Below are positions 35,723 through 44,717 of a stretch of 64,000 nucleotides of DNA, piece by piece. The translations under genes were made by a program, and so were the position numbers. This DNA comes from an uncultured Clostridia bacterium (GTDB taxonomy: Bacteria > Bacillota > Clostridia > Peptostreptococcales > Anaerovoracaceae), in contig CALCEY010000005.1 in NCBI GenBank assembly GCA_937900415.1, positions 1 to 64,000 on the forward strand, written 5' to 3'. Each line of letters starts with the position of its first letter. Positions within the stretch are counted from its first letter, which is position 1. The notes under the pieces were generated by a model that was not told the origin of the DNA, did no database searches, and saw only the letters and a program-made list of their open reading frames with translations.

Positions 35723-37231
35723 CTATTTCAAAGCTTCCATTACGGCTTCTGCCATTGTTTCAGGAGAACATACTCCCTTGTGCAGCACAGCCTTTCCTTC
35801 AAGCCCCTCAAGTCCCGACGGGATTTTTACTCCGGTCTCTTTTTTCAGAGCCTTCATGTAGTCGAAGCCTGTTATATCTTTTGAGGCTCCCGCAAGAATC
35901 CTTATCTTGTTTTCATCAAGTCCTATGGCCTTTGCTGCGCTTTCGGCAAATTTATATGCACTGGCTGTAGAAGCTATAACCGTAGGAGTATCGTCGCCCG
36001 TCTCTGCCGCATAATCCTCGTACACTTTATATGCAACGGCAGTATGTGTATCCATGAGATATTTTTCTTCAGCCCACATCCTACCTATGGCGTCAAGTGT
36101 CTCCTTTTCTGTACAGAAACCTCCGTAAAACCCGGAAAGCTTTTCTTTGACTTCAGCCGTTACTTCATACACTTTTTCCTTTTCCAGCTCATTCATCCAA
36201 CGGGATACAGCTGCTCCGCTTCTTTCCGAAAGCAGATAAAGCAGTCTTTCAAGATTGCTTGAAACAAGAATGTCCATGGATGGTGAATTGGTCAGGTGAA
36301 AATCTCTGCGTGCGTCATAAATACCTGTTCTCAGAAAATCTGTAAGGACTTTGTTCTCATTAGAAGCACATATCAGCCTGCCTATGTTTATTCCCATCTC
36401 TCCTGCCATATATGCGGCAAGAATGTTGCCGAAATTTCCCGTAGGAACAACTACGTTCATAGGCTGTCCGTTTTTCAGAACTCCCGATTCAACTAACTTT
36501 ACATAGCTGTAAACATAATACGCTATCTGCGGAACAAGCCTTCCTATGTTAATGGAATTTGCAGAAGATAGTTTTATGCCTTTTTCCTTAAGCTTTTCGC
36601 CGAAGTCAACATCGGCAAAGATTTTTTTAACTCCCGTCTGGGCGTCGTCGAAATTCCCCTCTATGGCAAATACGTGAGTATTTTTTCCCTCCTGAGAAAC
36701 CATCTGCCTTTCCTGAACCTGGCTGACTCCGTCTTTGGGATAGAAAACTATGATTTCAGTTCCTTCAACGTCTGCAAAGCCTTCTAAAGCCGCTTTTCCG
36801 GTATCCCCGGAGGTGGCGGTAAGTATGCATATCTTGTCCGACTCTCTCTCTTTTTTACATGCCGTAGTCATTAGATAAGGGAGAATAGAAAGCGCCATGT
36901 CCTTAAACGCCGCCGTCTTTCCGTGATAGAGCTCCAAAAACCACGCCTTACCGGCTTTCACAATGGGAACGATTCTGTCATTCTCAAACTTGCTGTCATA
37001 TGCCCCGTCTATACAGTATTTGAGTTCTTCGCATGTATATTCATCGAAGTAAGCGCCTATTACTTGGAAGGCAATCTGCTGATAAGTCATGCCTTTCATC
37101 TCTTCTGCCTTAAGGGGAAGCTTTGGTATTACGGACGGAACATAAAGTCCTTTATCTTCGGCTATGCCCCTTATTATAGCGGCCGTGCTTGTTTTTAACT
37201 CCTTGCTTCCTCTGGTGCTTTCATATTTCAT
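35723..37231 (-). CDS. thrC: Threonine synthase
   Basis: 502 residues, the long bacterial form. The PLP-lysine motif is HGKTAAFKDMALS near residue 112, and TATSGDTGKAALEG near 148 binds the phosphate. It converts O-phosphohomoserine to threonine. GGAGGGG precedes the ATG. It appears to be a single gene, with no T-box-like leader that I could recognise in the 450 bases upstream. Confidence 0.96.
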   Translation of the reverse strand: MKYESTRGSKELKTSTAAIIRGIAEDKGLYVPSVIPKLPLKAEEMKGMTYQQIAFQVIGAYFDEYTCEELKYCIDGAYDSKFENDRIVPIVKAGKAWFLELYHGKTAAFKDMALSILPYLMTTACKKERESDKICILTATSGDTGKAALEGFADVEGTEIIVFYPKDGVSQVQERQMVSQEGKNTHVFAIEGNFDDAQTGVKKIFADVDFGEKLKEKGIKLSSANSINIGRLVPQIAYYVYSYVKLVESGVLKNGQPMNVVVPTGNFGNILAAYMAGEMGINIGRLICASNENKVLTDFLRTGIYDARRDFHLTNSPSMDILVSSNLERLLYLLSERSGAAVSRWMNELEKEKVYEVTAEVKEKLSGFYGGFCTEKETLDAIGRMWAEEKYLMDTHTAVAYKVYEDYAAETGDDTPTVIASTASAYKFAESAAKAIGLDENKIRILAGASKDITGFDYMKALKKETGVKIPSGLEGLEGKAVLHKGVCSPETMAEAVMEALK

Positions 37232-37647
37232 AGGTAAGTTTCCCCTCCTGACTGTTCTGTTTTATATATGCCCGTCCTAAGGCGACAGGCGATAGTATTT
37301 GGATATGGCCCATCTTCGGCTATTGCGTTCAGACGGACAGCTTTTCCTTGCGCGCATCTGATTGGTCCTGCACACAAATACTAATTATTAGTTTACAATA
37401 AAAGCGCCGGTCAGTAAAGTACCGGCTTATAAAAACATCAAAATTTATATTCAGCATGCCGTCGGTATGCTCATGCCGGAAATAAGCAGTCTGCCGGCAA
37501 CATCACGCAAACGGCAATAAGCGGTCTGCCGGCAACAGCCCGCCGCTGTCCACATGCCTCCGGCAGCGCATAAAAGATATCACGGCAAACACTCGCAAAT
37601 TACTTTGCGCCGGTAAAATAACTACCATGCTCGCCATACCGAAAATC
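37232..37647. other. Intergenic stretch with repeats and a weak hairpin
   Basis: No gene is visible. A 22-base element AATAAGCRGTCTGCCGGCAACA occurs twice, 35 bases apart (37481-37502 and 37516-37537), differing at one position. A short GCCGGT/ACCGGC hairpin at 37406-37426 might be a weak terminator. Promoters of thrC presumably lie at the left side. Confidence 0.45.
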
Positions 37648-37679
37648 GAAAAAAAGAGACGGGCATGTCTGCCTGTCTC
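37648..37679 (-). terminator. Intrinsic terminator of the perR-rubrerythrin operon
   Basis: Ten-base arms GAGACAGGCA / TGCCCGTCTC with a 4-base loop, followed on the minus strand by a run of Ts. It sits 24 bases after the rubrerythrin stop. Confidence 0.92.
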
Positions 37680-37702
37680 CCTTTGTTTTAAATCTTTTAA
37701 TA

Positions 37703-38239
37703 CTAATAGTTTTCTTTTCTTACTTCAAAGAAGCTCTGAGGGTGAGCACATACAGGGCATACCTGAGGAGCCTTCTTGCCCATTACCAGGTGTCCGCAGT
37801 TTCTGCATTCCCACATAGTTTCGTCTGCCTTTTCAAATACTTTCTGCATTTCAACATTGTTCAGAAGAGCTCTGTATCTTTCTTCGTGATGCTTTTCAAT
37901 TTCAGCTACCATAGCGAACTGAGCGGCCAAAGTATCGAAACCTTCTTCCTTTGCTTCCTTGGCAAACTGAGCGTACATGTCAGTCCATTCGTAATTTTCG
38001 CCCTCTGCTGCCGCAAGCAGATTCTGAGCAGTATCTCCCAAGCCGCCGAGAGCCTTGAACCACATCTTTGCGTGTTCCTTCTCGTTGTCTGCGGTGTTCT
38101 GGAAAATAGCAGCAATCTGCTCATAGCCTTCTTTCTTTGCAACGCCTGCAAAGTATGTATACTTGTTTCTTGCCTGTGATTCTCCTGCAAATGCAGTCAT
38201 TAAATTAGCTTCTGTTTTAGTACCTTTTAACTCTTTCAT
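37703..38239 (-). CDS. rbr: Rubrerythrin
   Basis: 178 residues from ATG 38239, which has GGAGGG seven bases upstream; an in-frame ATG 24 bases earlier lacks a site. The ferritin-like di-iron domain carries FAGESQARNKYTYFA, EKEHAKMW and EIEKHHEERY glutamate/histidine ligands. The C-terminal rubredoxin domain has WECRNCGHLVMG and CPVCAHPQSFF cysteine pairs. It reduces hydrogen peroxide in anaerobes using electrons from rubredoxin or NADH. Co-transcribed with the peroxide regulator upstream. Confidence 0.96.
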   Translation of the reverse strand: MKELKGTKTEANLMTAFAGESQARNKYTYFAGVAKKEGYEQIAAIFQNTADNEKEHAKMWFKALGGLGDTAQNLLAAAEGENYEWTDMYAQFAKEAKEEGFDTLAAQFAMVAEIEKHHEERYRALLNNVEMQKVFEKADETMWECRNCGHLVMGKKAPQVCPVCAHPQSFFEVRKENY

Positions 38240-38256
38240 CTGTTTTCCCTCCATAT

Positions 38257-38634
38257 TCAACAATTTACCTTTTTATCATGTCTGCAATCCTCGCATATAT
38301 AATATGCGTTTAGACTGACAGATAAAATATCTTCTCCTGTTGCGGCCTTTATATCTTCGAAGACATTATCAAGCTTTATGTCTCTAAGTCTGCCGCATTC
38401 CCGACATATCAGGTGCTCATGTTCATCTCTGACATGATCAAATCTGTCAGGCTTTCCTGAGACGCTTATGCGCCTTAAGAAGCCTTCTTCTACCAAAGTA
38501 TTCAAATTCCTGTAGACTGTACCCAAGGCTATTGCAGGCATTTCCTTTTTCGCCAAAAGAAAAATCTCTTCTGCGGTCAGGTGTGCATTTGAATCTTCGG
38601 CTATAGATAAGACAAGCTTTCTCTGTTTAGTCAA
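38257..38634 (-). CDS. perR: Fur-family repressor, probably PerR
   Basis: 125 residues. A winged helix covers the first 80 residues (IALGTVYRNLNTLVEEGFL). The HVRDEHEHLICRECGRL segment provides the metal-binding histidines and first CxxC, and CEDC near the C-terminus the second. PerR senses peroxide through iron-catalysed histidine oxidation. The linked rubrerythrin supports PerR rather than Fur. Translation starts at TTG with AGGTGG upstream. A palindrome just upstream suggests autoregulation. Confidence 0.88.
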   Translation of the reverse strand: MTKQRKLVLSIAEDSNAHLTAEEIFLLAKKEMPAIALGTVYRNLNTLVEEGFLRRISVSGKPDRFDHVRDEHEHLICRECGRLRDIKLDNVFEDIKAATGEDILSVSLNAYYICEDCRHDKKVNC

Positions 38635-38656
38635 TGCGCCACCTTCTCTCTTATTT

Positions 38657-38681
38657 TTTAAGAATGATTCTCATTCTTAAA
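38657..38681. promoter_or_regulatory. Fur/PerR box upstream of perR-rbr
   Basis: TTTAAGAATGA-TTC-TCATTCTTAAA is a perfect palindrome with 11-base arms, 23 bases before the perR start. Both strands match the Fur 7-1-7 pattern TGATAATNATTATCA at 11 of 14 positions, and 10 of 14 for the PerR consensus. It is likely the autoregulatory operator. Confidence 0.8.
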
Positions 38682-38727
38682 TATATACTACTATCTTTTA
38701 ATGCCTTTGTCAACAGGACATTGAAAA

Positions 38728-39912
38728 TCAATCTGCTTTTATTTCTATTATTTCGCGAGCCTTTATTGCATCGTCTATCAGCGTTTCACAATTCAGCTTG
38801 CTTTCCGATTCCAGTATCCTTTCAAGCCTCGGCTTCGTGGTCGGATGCTTAGGAAGAAATACCGTGCAGCAGTCCTCATACGGAAGAATAGACGTCTCAT
38901 AAGTCCCTATTTCACGAGCTTTTTCCATTATGTCAACCTTGTCCATGGCAATCAGCGGCCGCATTACGGGCATGGAAACGGAGGCGTCGGTAACTACCAG
39001 AGATTCTGCTGTCTGGCTGGCTACCTGCCCGAGATTTTCTCCTGTTATGAGCATCGTGCAGCCGTTTTCTCCGGCTATCTTTTCAGCGATTTTCATCATA
39101 AAACGACGCACGAGTATTGTCGTTTCCTCTTCGGGGCAATTTTCAACGATTTTTTCCTGTATAGGGAGCAGGTTTACAGCATGCATCTTAAAGCGGCCGC
39201 AGTAGGAGGCAAGTATTCTTGCCAAATCCTCTACCTTTTCCTGGGCTCTTGGACTTGTGTAAGGATAAGAGTGAAAATGGACGGCCTCTATCATCATCCC
39301 TCTCTTTGCCATAAGCCACGCTGCGACAGGGCTGTCTATTCCGCCTGAAAGAAGCACCATCCCTTTGCCGTTGGTTCCAAGAGGAAGTCCGCCGAATCCG
39401 GCAACTTTACCTTCATATATATATGTCCTGTCATGGCGCACGTCTACATGAAGATAAACGTCCGGTTTGTGTACGTCTACCTTAAGAACCTTGCAGCCGA
39501 TCAAAACTTTTGCTCCTATGATTCTTCCTATCTCCGGCGATTTCACCGGAAAATTCTTGTCTGCTCTCTTTGCTTCTACTTTAAAGCTCTTTACGCCTCG
39601 CTTCTCTATCAAATCCATCATATAGTCTACGGCTGTTTCTCCGATGGCGTTGAGTTCGGATTCCGCTTCTACCGCTTTACTTATGGACGCCACTCCGAAA
39701 ACCTTTGAAGTTTCTTTTATTATCCCGTCTATATCAAGGCTTTTGTCTGCTCTTATAAAAATAAGTCCCTCATGGCGTCTGACGTCCACCCCTTTATATC
39801 CCTTAAGATTATCGCGAATCCTACCTGCAAGCATTCTCTCAAAATACGGCTTATTCATTCCCTTGAGAGCTACCTCGCCGCACCTCACAATGAGTATATT
39901 CTGTTCGTTCAT
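38728..39912 (-). CDS. thiI: tRNA 4-thiouridine synthase ThiI
   Basis: 394 residues. An N-terminal ferredoxin-like and THUMP region binds tRNA, and the PP-loop ATP site VLLSGGIDSPVAAWLMAK is near residue 180. It lacks the C-terminal rhodanese domain of E. coli ThiI, as usual in Firmicutes, and depends on a partner cysteine desulfurase. That partner is encoded 12 bases upstream. It makes 4-thiouridine at tRNA position 8. AAGGAG precedes the ATG. Confidence 0.95.
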   Translation of the reverse strand: MNEQNILIVRCGEVALKGMNKPYFERMLAGRIRDNLKGYKGVDVRRHEGLIFIRADKSLDIDGIIKETSKVFGVASISKAVEAESELNAIGETAVDYMMDLIEKRGVKSFKVEAKRADKNFPVKSPEIGRIIGAKVLIGCKVLKVDVHKPDVYLHVDVRHDRTYIYEGKVAGFGGLPLGTNGKGMVLLSGGIDSPVAAWLMAKRGMMIEAVHFHSYPYTSPRAQEKVEDLARILASYCGRFKMHAVNLLPIQEKIVENCPEEETTILVRRFMMKIAEKIAGENGCTMLITGENLGQVASQTAESLVVTDASVSMPVMRPLIAMDKVDIMEKAREIGTYETSILPYEDCCTVFLPKHPTTKPRLERILESESKLNCETLIDDAIKAREIIEIKAD

Positions 39913-39924
39913 AGCTTACTCCTT

Positions 39925-41208
39925 CTATCTAAAACTGCCCAATCTCCTGAAGCGTTTTACGGCCTTTATGACCTTATCGGCGGCATATTCCATCTCTTCT
40001 GCCGTGTTGAATTCACTGAAGCTGAATCTTATGGTTCCCTCTATCTCCTTAGGCGAAAGTCCCATGGCAGAAAGCACATGGCTCTGTCCTTTTTTGTGAG
40101 ACGAGCAAGCTGAGCCTGTAGAAACAAATATGTTGTCCTGCTCGAGAGTGTGAAGCAGAACTTCTCCCCTGGTTCCAAGAAATGAAACGCTTAATACCGA
40201 AGGGCATCCCAGCTGTACCGTTGAATTTTCAATCTTTTTCCTTTTATAGTCACCCGAGTTTTCTGCGCAGTCACCCTTGAAGTTACCCCGGAAAGATTCT
40301 TCCTCCGCAAGCTCCGCAGCAACCTGCGGACTGTTGATAATTATATCATCAACGCCGTCTTTGAGCGCTTCCAATAAAATTCTGCGTGCCGACGCTATCT
40401 TTTGAAGTCTGTCCTCAAAACATTCCGCCGCAATGCCAAGAGCCTCTCCGAAGCCGCAGATACCCTCAACATTTTCTGTACCTGAACGCATTCCGCGTTC
40501 CTGACCTCCTCCAAGCATAAACGGAGGCAGGTTTAATCCCTTTCTTACATAAAGACCTCCAACGCCTTTAGGTCCATGTATCTTATGAGAGCTTACCGAC
40601 ATCATATCCACGTTTTTAAAGTTTCCTCTCATATTTATCGGAATTTTTCCAATAGCCTGAACCGCATCGGTGTGAAGAAGAATGTCCGTTCCGTTAGCCC
40701 TGTTGAACGCCTCCTTCAAGCGTCCTATTTCTTCTATAGGCATCACCGTCCCGGTCTCATTGTTGACTGACATGACGGAAATCATTATCACATCCTCGCT
40801 CAGAGCATTTTTAAGCTGCTCAATATTCAGACGGCACTTTTCATCGACGCCTATATATTCAACCTCAAAGCCCATGGCCTCAAGCTGAGCCGCAGGCTCC
40901 AGCACAGCCGGATGCTCTACGGCCGTCGTTATTATCTTTTTTCCGCGGCGTTTTCTGCTCCGACATACTCCCCGCAGCACTGTATTGTCAGCCTCTGTCC
41001 CTCCCGAAGTAAAACATAGTTCTCCTTCATCGGCTCCTATGGCTCCTGCAAACGCTCTTCTCGCCTCTTTCACATTCTTTTCCGCCTCTATACCTGCCGT
41101 ATGAAGAGATGAAGGGTTGCCGTAGCTTTTCCTTTGAATTTCAGCCATACGCTCTATTACGCTATCATATGGCCTCGTCGTCGCACTGTTATCCAAATAA
41201 ACAAACAT
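39925..41208 (-). CDS. Cysteine desulfurase (NifS/IscS-like, ThiI partner)
   Basis: 427 residues, PLP fold type I. YLDNSATTRP is at the start, the PLP lysine is in SSHKIHGPKGVG near 207, and the catalytic cysteine is in the loop STGSACSSHKKGQSHVL near 362. Compared with about 385 residues for typical NifS-like proteins, there is an extra segment of about 35 residues (roughly 300-335) before the small domain. It supplies persulfide sulfur to ThiI for tRNA thiolation. It lies between a MATE gene and thiI with gaps of 12 bases each. Confidence 0.94.
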   Translation of the reverse strand: MFVYLDNSATTRPYDSVIERMAEIQRKSYGNPSSLHTAGIEAEKNVKEARRAFAGAIGADEGELCFTSGGTEADNTVLRGVCRSRKRRGKKIITTAVEHPAVLEPAAQLEAMGFEVEYIGVDEKCRLNIEQLKNALSEDVIMISVMSVNNETGTVMPIEEIGRLKEAFNRANGTDILLHTDAVQAIGKIPINMRGNFKNVDMMSVSSHKIHGPKGVGGLYVRKGLNLPPFMLGGGQERGMRSGTENVEGICGFGEALGIAAECFEDRLQKIASARRILLEALKDGVDDIIINSPQVAAELAEEESFRGNFKGDCAENSGDYKRKKIENSTVQLGCPSVLSVSFLGTRGEVLLHTLEQDNIFVSTGSACSSHKKGQSHVLSAMGLSPKEIEGTIRFSFSEFNTAEEMEYAADKVIKAVKRFRRLGSFR

Positions 41209-41220
41209 GATATTTTCCGC

Positions 41221-42606
41221 CTATCTTCCCGTGAACACATTCATCCACTTTTTACTGAGTACTCGCCGTATACATATTATGGATTTCAGGAGCTCGGCAA
41301 CCATTACCACTGCTATCGAAAGGTAAAGCGGCAGACCTAAAATATTTACTGCCAGGAAAGCAAGCGCTATCTGTATACAGAAGTTGAAAATAAACTCTGC
41401 TATGAGGCACCATACGGTATCTCCTCCTGCTCTGATTATGCCGCATATCAATACGTATACAAGCATTTTCGGGAGCTGGGCGGCTGCAAATACCAGCAGT
41501 GATTTTATCAGCATATCTGTCGTTTCCGGCTCAAATCCGTAAATTCCTGCAATCGGCCATATGGCTATAATGAGGAGAGTCATGGTGAAGATGTTGAAAA
41601 TAAAGGTCAGCTTCATCATTTTTATCGAATATTTATACGCCAGGTCTTTATCACCTCTTCCAAGGGTTCTACCTATTATTACCGACGACGCGTTGCTCAT
41701 TCCGGCGTACAGCGTCTGGAACACTTCTGTCACAGTATTGGCTATCTGCACTATGGCCAGAGCCGCAGCGCTTATCTGCCCGTATATAGCGAAAACAATG
41801 GCCGTCGAAATAGCCCAAAGTCCCTCGTTTGCAATTACGGGAGCGGCAGTTTTCATAACTTTGATGAACATGGTTTTTTCTATGTGGATCATTTCCGAAA
41901 GCTTGGCTTTAAGCGGATGCTCCTTGGAAAAAATATAGATATATGAAAGCATTGCTATACACTCGCAGATTCTTGCTGTCAATGTCGCTATAGCAGCCCC
42001 TCTTACACCCAGTTCAGGAAATCCGAATTTTCCGTATATCAGACAAAAATTGAGAAATACGTTAGCCAATACAGCTGACATGCTTATTATAGTAGGAACC
42101 TTAAGTATAGCCACCGACCTGGAATTATACGTAATTACGAAGGAAATTCCGCTGAAAATATATGATATGCATGCTATATCAAGATATTGAACCGCTAAGT
42201 TTATTACCTCTGCTTCATCTGTAAACAGGCTTACCAGCTGCGGTCCGAAAAGCATGGCTATCAATATAGCGGGAATAGTAAGCGCAAAGCACATGATATA
42301 ATCTATACCCATGACTTTTCTGAAATTTACTATATCTTTTATCCCCCAGTACTGCACTGCATATACGGCAGCTCCGCTGAAGACCCCGAATATAGCCACG
42401 CTGTATATGAAATATATCTGATTTGCTGCGCCTACGGCAGCCAGAGCATTTTCTGAAAGCTTTCCTACCATTATGGTATCCACCAGGTTCAGCCCCACAG
42501 CTACCAGCTGCTGAAGCATTACGGGGATAGTAATGGAAAGTAACTGTGCGTAAAAGAATCTGTTATCCTGCTTGTCAAGAGTATTTGCCGTCAGTTTTTT
42601 CCCCAC
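41221..42606 (-). CDS. MATE family efflux transporter
   Basis: 461 residues, twelve membrane segments. NLVDTIMVGKLSENALAAVG near residue 40 is the MATE signature. A GTG start is preceded by GGAGG about 10 bases upstream. First gene of a MATE-desulfurase-thiI operon. Not closely similar to the plus-strand MATE at 34187. Confidence 0.92.
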   Translation of the reverse strand: MGKKLTANTLDKQDNRFFYAQLLSITIPVMLQQLVAVGLNLVDTIMVGKLSENALAAVGAANQIYFIYSVAIFGVFSGAAVYAVQYWGIKDIVNFRKVMGIDYIMCFALTIPAILIAMLFGPQLVSLFTDEAEVINLAVQYLDIACISYIFSGISFVITYNSRSVAILKVPTIISMSAVLANVFLNFCLIYGKFGFPELGVRGAAIATLTARICECIAMLSYIYIFSKEHPLKAKLSEMIHIEKTMFIKVMKTAAPVIANEGLWAISTAIVFAIYGQISAAALAIVQIANTVTEVFQTLYAGMSNASSVIIGRTLGRGDKDLAYKYSIKMMKLTFIFNIFTMTLLIIAIWPIAGIYGFEPETTDMLIKSLLVFAAAQLPKMLVYVLICGIIRAGGDTVWCLIAEFIFNFCIQIALAFLAVNILGLPLYLSIAVVMVAELLKSIICIRRVLSKKWMNVFTGR

Positions 42607-42741
42607 CTTTTAAGCCTCCTCCTATAATTATCTGTTGTTATCCTTTATAAAAATTTCCGTATTTCGTATTTATTATCGTTAATTGCCGATTATCTTTTTA
42701 TATTTTGCGGACAACTGTTGTCCGATACTTTTTATTACGAG

Positions 42742-42769
42742 AAAAAGGAACTCCTTTGTAAGGAGCTCC
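42742..42769 (-). terminator. Intrinsic terminator of rny
   Basis: Ten-base stem GGAGCTCCTT / AAGGAGTTCC (one G-U pair) with a 3-base loop and a T run on the minus strand, 13 bases after the rny stop. Confidence 0.88.
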
Positions 42770-42782
42770 ATTGCAAATTCTC

Positions 42783-44327
42783 TTATTTTGCGTAATCCAC
42801 CGCTCTTGTCTCTCTAACGACGTTTACTTTTATCTGTCCCGGATATTCAAGTTCAGACTCAATCTTCTTGGATATTTCTCTTGCCAGGAATACGATTTCT
42901 TCATCGTTGACATCATCAGGTTTCGCGATGATTCTTATTTCACGGCCAGCCTGAATAGCGAAGGATTTTTCAACTCCCGGAGTCGTGTTGGCGATTTCTT
43001 CGAGTTTTTCCAATCTCTTGATATATGCATCCAAGGTTTCTCTTCTGGCTCCCGGTCTCGCTGCGGAAAGCGCGTCTGCCGCCGCTATAAGCACAGCCTC
43101 CATGCTCTTAGGCTCATAGTCTCCGTGGTGAGCAGCCATTCCGTTGATTACGGCTTCAGATTCCTTGTATTTTCTAAGCACATCTATACCTATATCTACG
43201 TGAGTTCCCTCAACTTCATGGTCTAAAGCTTTGCCTATATCATGAAGAAGTCCGGCTCTCTTGGCCAGCTTTATATCAAGCCCCAGTTCTCCCGCCATAA
43301 GGCCTGCAAGATGAGCTACTTCTACGGAATGCTTGAGAACATTCTGACCGTAGGACGTCCTGTATTTAAGTCTTCCGAGAAGCTTCACAAGCTCAGGGTG
43401 AAGATTGTGGATTCCTACCTCGAAGGTAGCCTGTTCGCCTTCTTCCTTGATTATTGCATTAACTTCCCTCTGCGCCTTTTCTACCATTTCCTCAATTCTC
43501 GCCGGATGTATTCTTCCGTCGACGATGAGCTTCTCAAGCGCGATTCTGGCGACTTCACGTCTTACAGGATCGAAACCTGAGAGTATAACGGCTTCAGGCG
43601 TATCGTCTATAATCAAGTCCACGCCGGTAAGGGTCTCTATGGCACGAATGTTTCGTCCCTCGCGGCCTATAATTCTGCCTTTCATCTCATCATTAGGCAG
43701 GGCTACAACGGACACCGTGCTTTCTGCTACGTGATCGGCGGCACATCTTTGAATAGCGCCGGTTATGATGTATTTCGCCTTCTTGTCCGCCTCTTCCTTG
43801 GCCTTGGATTCAATCTCCTTTATCATAACCGATGCGTCGCGGCGAACTTCTTTTTCCACGTTTGAAAGAAGTATGGCTTTAGCTTCATCAACTGTATAGC
43901 CTGAAATTCTTTCAAGTTCTTCAAGCTGTCTGGAAATAACTTTGTCCAAATCCTTCTGCTTGTTGATGATAGCCTGTTCTTTTTGAGTTATGCTTTCTTC
44001 TTTTCTCTCAATGTTTTCAAGTTTTCTGTCCATAGACTCTTCTTTTTGTATGAGTCTGCGTTCAGAACGTTGTATTTCTGCTCTTCTCTCTCTTGCGTCT
44101 CTCTCGGCTTCGCTTCTAAGCCTGTGGGCTTCCTCTTTAGCTTCGAGAATCGCTTCTTTTCTCATCGTTTCGGACTTATTCTCAGCGTCAAGTATCAAAT
44201 TTCTTGCTTTTTGTTCAGCACTTCCTATAGCCTTTTCGCCAACATTTTTTCTGTAAATATATCCGATCAACGCCCCTATTGCAAGCGCAACAACGGCAAT
44301 AATAATTTCTGCAACGATTGGAGCCAT
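42783..44327 (-). CDS. rny: Ribonuclease Y
   Basis: 514 residues. An N-terminal membrane anchor (residues 5-25) is followed by a long charged coiled coil (about 30-190), a KH domain (GRIIGREGRNIRAIETLTGVD... near 215) and an HD hydrolase domain with HDIGKALDHEVEGTH near 365. It is the membrane-bound endoribonuclease that initiates mRNA decay in Firmicutes. AAGGAGG precedes the ATG. Confidence 0.97.
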   Translation of the reverse strand: MAPIVAEIIIAVVALAIGALIGYIYRKNVGEKAIGSAEQKARNLILDAENKSETMRKEAILEAKEEAHRLRSEAERDARERRAEIQRSERRLIQKEESMDRKLENIERKEESITQKEQAIINKQKDLDKVISRQLEELERISGYTVDEAKAILLSNVEKEVRRDASVMIKEIESKAKEEADKKAKYIITGAIQRCAADHVAESTVSVVALPNDEMKGRIIGREGRNIRAIETLTGVDLIIDDTPEAVILSGFDPVRREVARIALEKLIVDGRIHPARIEEMVEKAQREVNAIIKEEGEQATFEVGIHNLHPELVKLLGRLKYRTSYGQNVLKHSVEVAHLAGLMAGELGLDIKLAKRAGLLHDIGKALDHEVEGTHVDIGIDVLRKYKESEAVINGMAAHHGDYEPKSMEAVLIAAADALSAARPGARRETLDAYIKRLEKLEEIANTTPGVEKSFAIQAGREIRIIAKPDDVNDEEIVFLAREISKKIESELEYPGQIKVNVVRETRAVDYAK

Positions 44328-44390
44328 TACAACACCTCCTTCTTATTCAATTTTCATATATATTAAGTCTTTATACACTCATACATATTT

Positions 44391-44418
44391 ATTATATATT
44401 AAAATAATTTAATTGTAA
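44391..44418 (-). promoter_or_regulatory. Candidate promoter of rny
   Basis: -35 TTACAA (44413-44418), a 16-base spacer and -10 TATAAT (44391-44396) on the minus strand, about 65 bases before the rny start. The region is AT-rich, so chance matches are possible. Confidence 0.5.
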
Positions 44419-44660
44419 ATGTTTTTTATATACTTGCAGCTTTTCTTCTTAAATCATGTGAAGCCGAAAACGTTTGGTTCCTGTTTTACATTTATTATTT
44501 AAAGCCATAAAATATCAGTATGCTTTCATATGTATGCTTCCGATTGAATTGCATCATATTTTTGAAGGCCGGAAATCAAAAATGTTCGGAAGGCTGTTCC
44601 GAATAACCTGCTGTAATTGTGCAAAGAGATTGCTGTTTAAAAAATCCGATAAGATAATAT
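44419..44660. other. Intergenic stretch without a supported gene
   Basis: With the flanking promoter and terminator, the gap between rny and the surface gene is about 390 bases. One 62-codon plus-strand frame (44474-44662) opens with TTG, lacks a ribosome binding site and resembles nothing known. I see no RNA gene. Confidence 0.4.
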
Positions 44661-44707
44661 AAAAAAGAGCCGGAAAAGGAGATATAAGTCCTCCTTCACC
44701 GGCTCTT
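44661..44707 (-). terminator. Intrinsic terminator of the surface protein gene
   Basis: AAGAGCCGG and CCGGCTCTT arms, extended by an inner AAGGAG/CTCCTT pairing, with six Ts following on the minus strand. It starts 11 bases after the stop of the surface protein. Confidence 0.9.
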
Positions 44708-44717
44708 ATGCGCCAGA

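Noticed and set aside
37232..37500. T-box leader before thrC
   Set aside because: I looked for the conserved T-box sequence and a specifier-type structure and found neither.
37481..37537. CRISPR-like direct repeats
   Set aside because: Only two 22-base copies with one mismatch and a 13-base gap; no array and no cas genes.
44474..44662. 62-codon plus-strand frame between rny and the surface gene
   Set aside because: TTG start without ribosome binding site; overlaps the T run side of the surface-gene terminator; no resemblance to known proteins.
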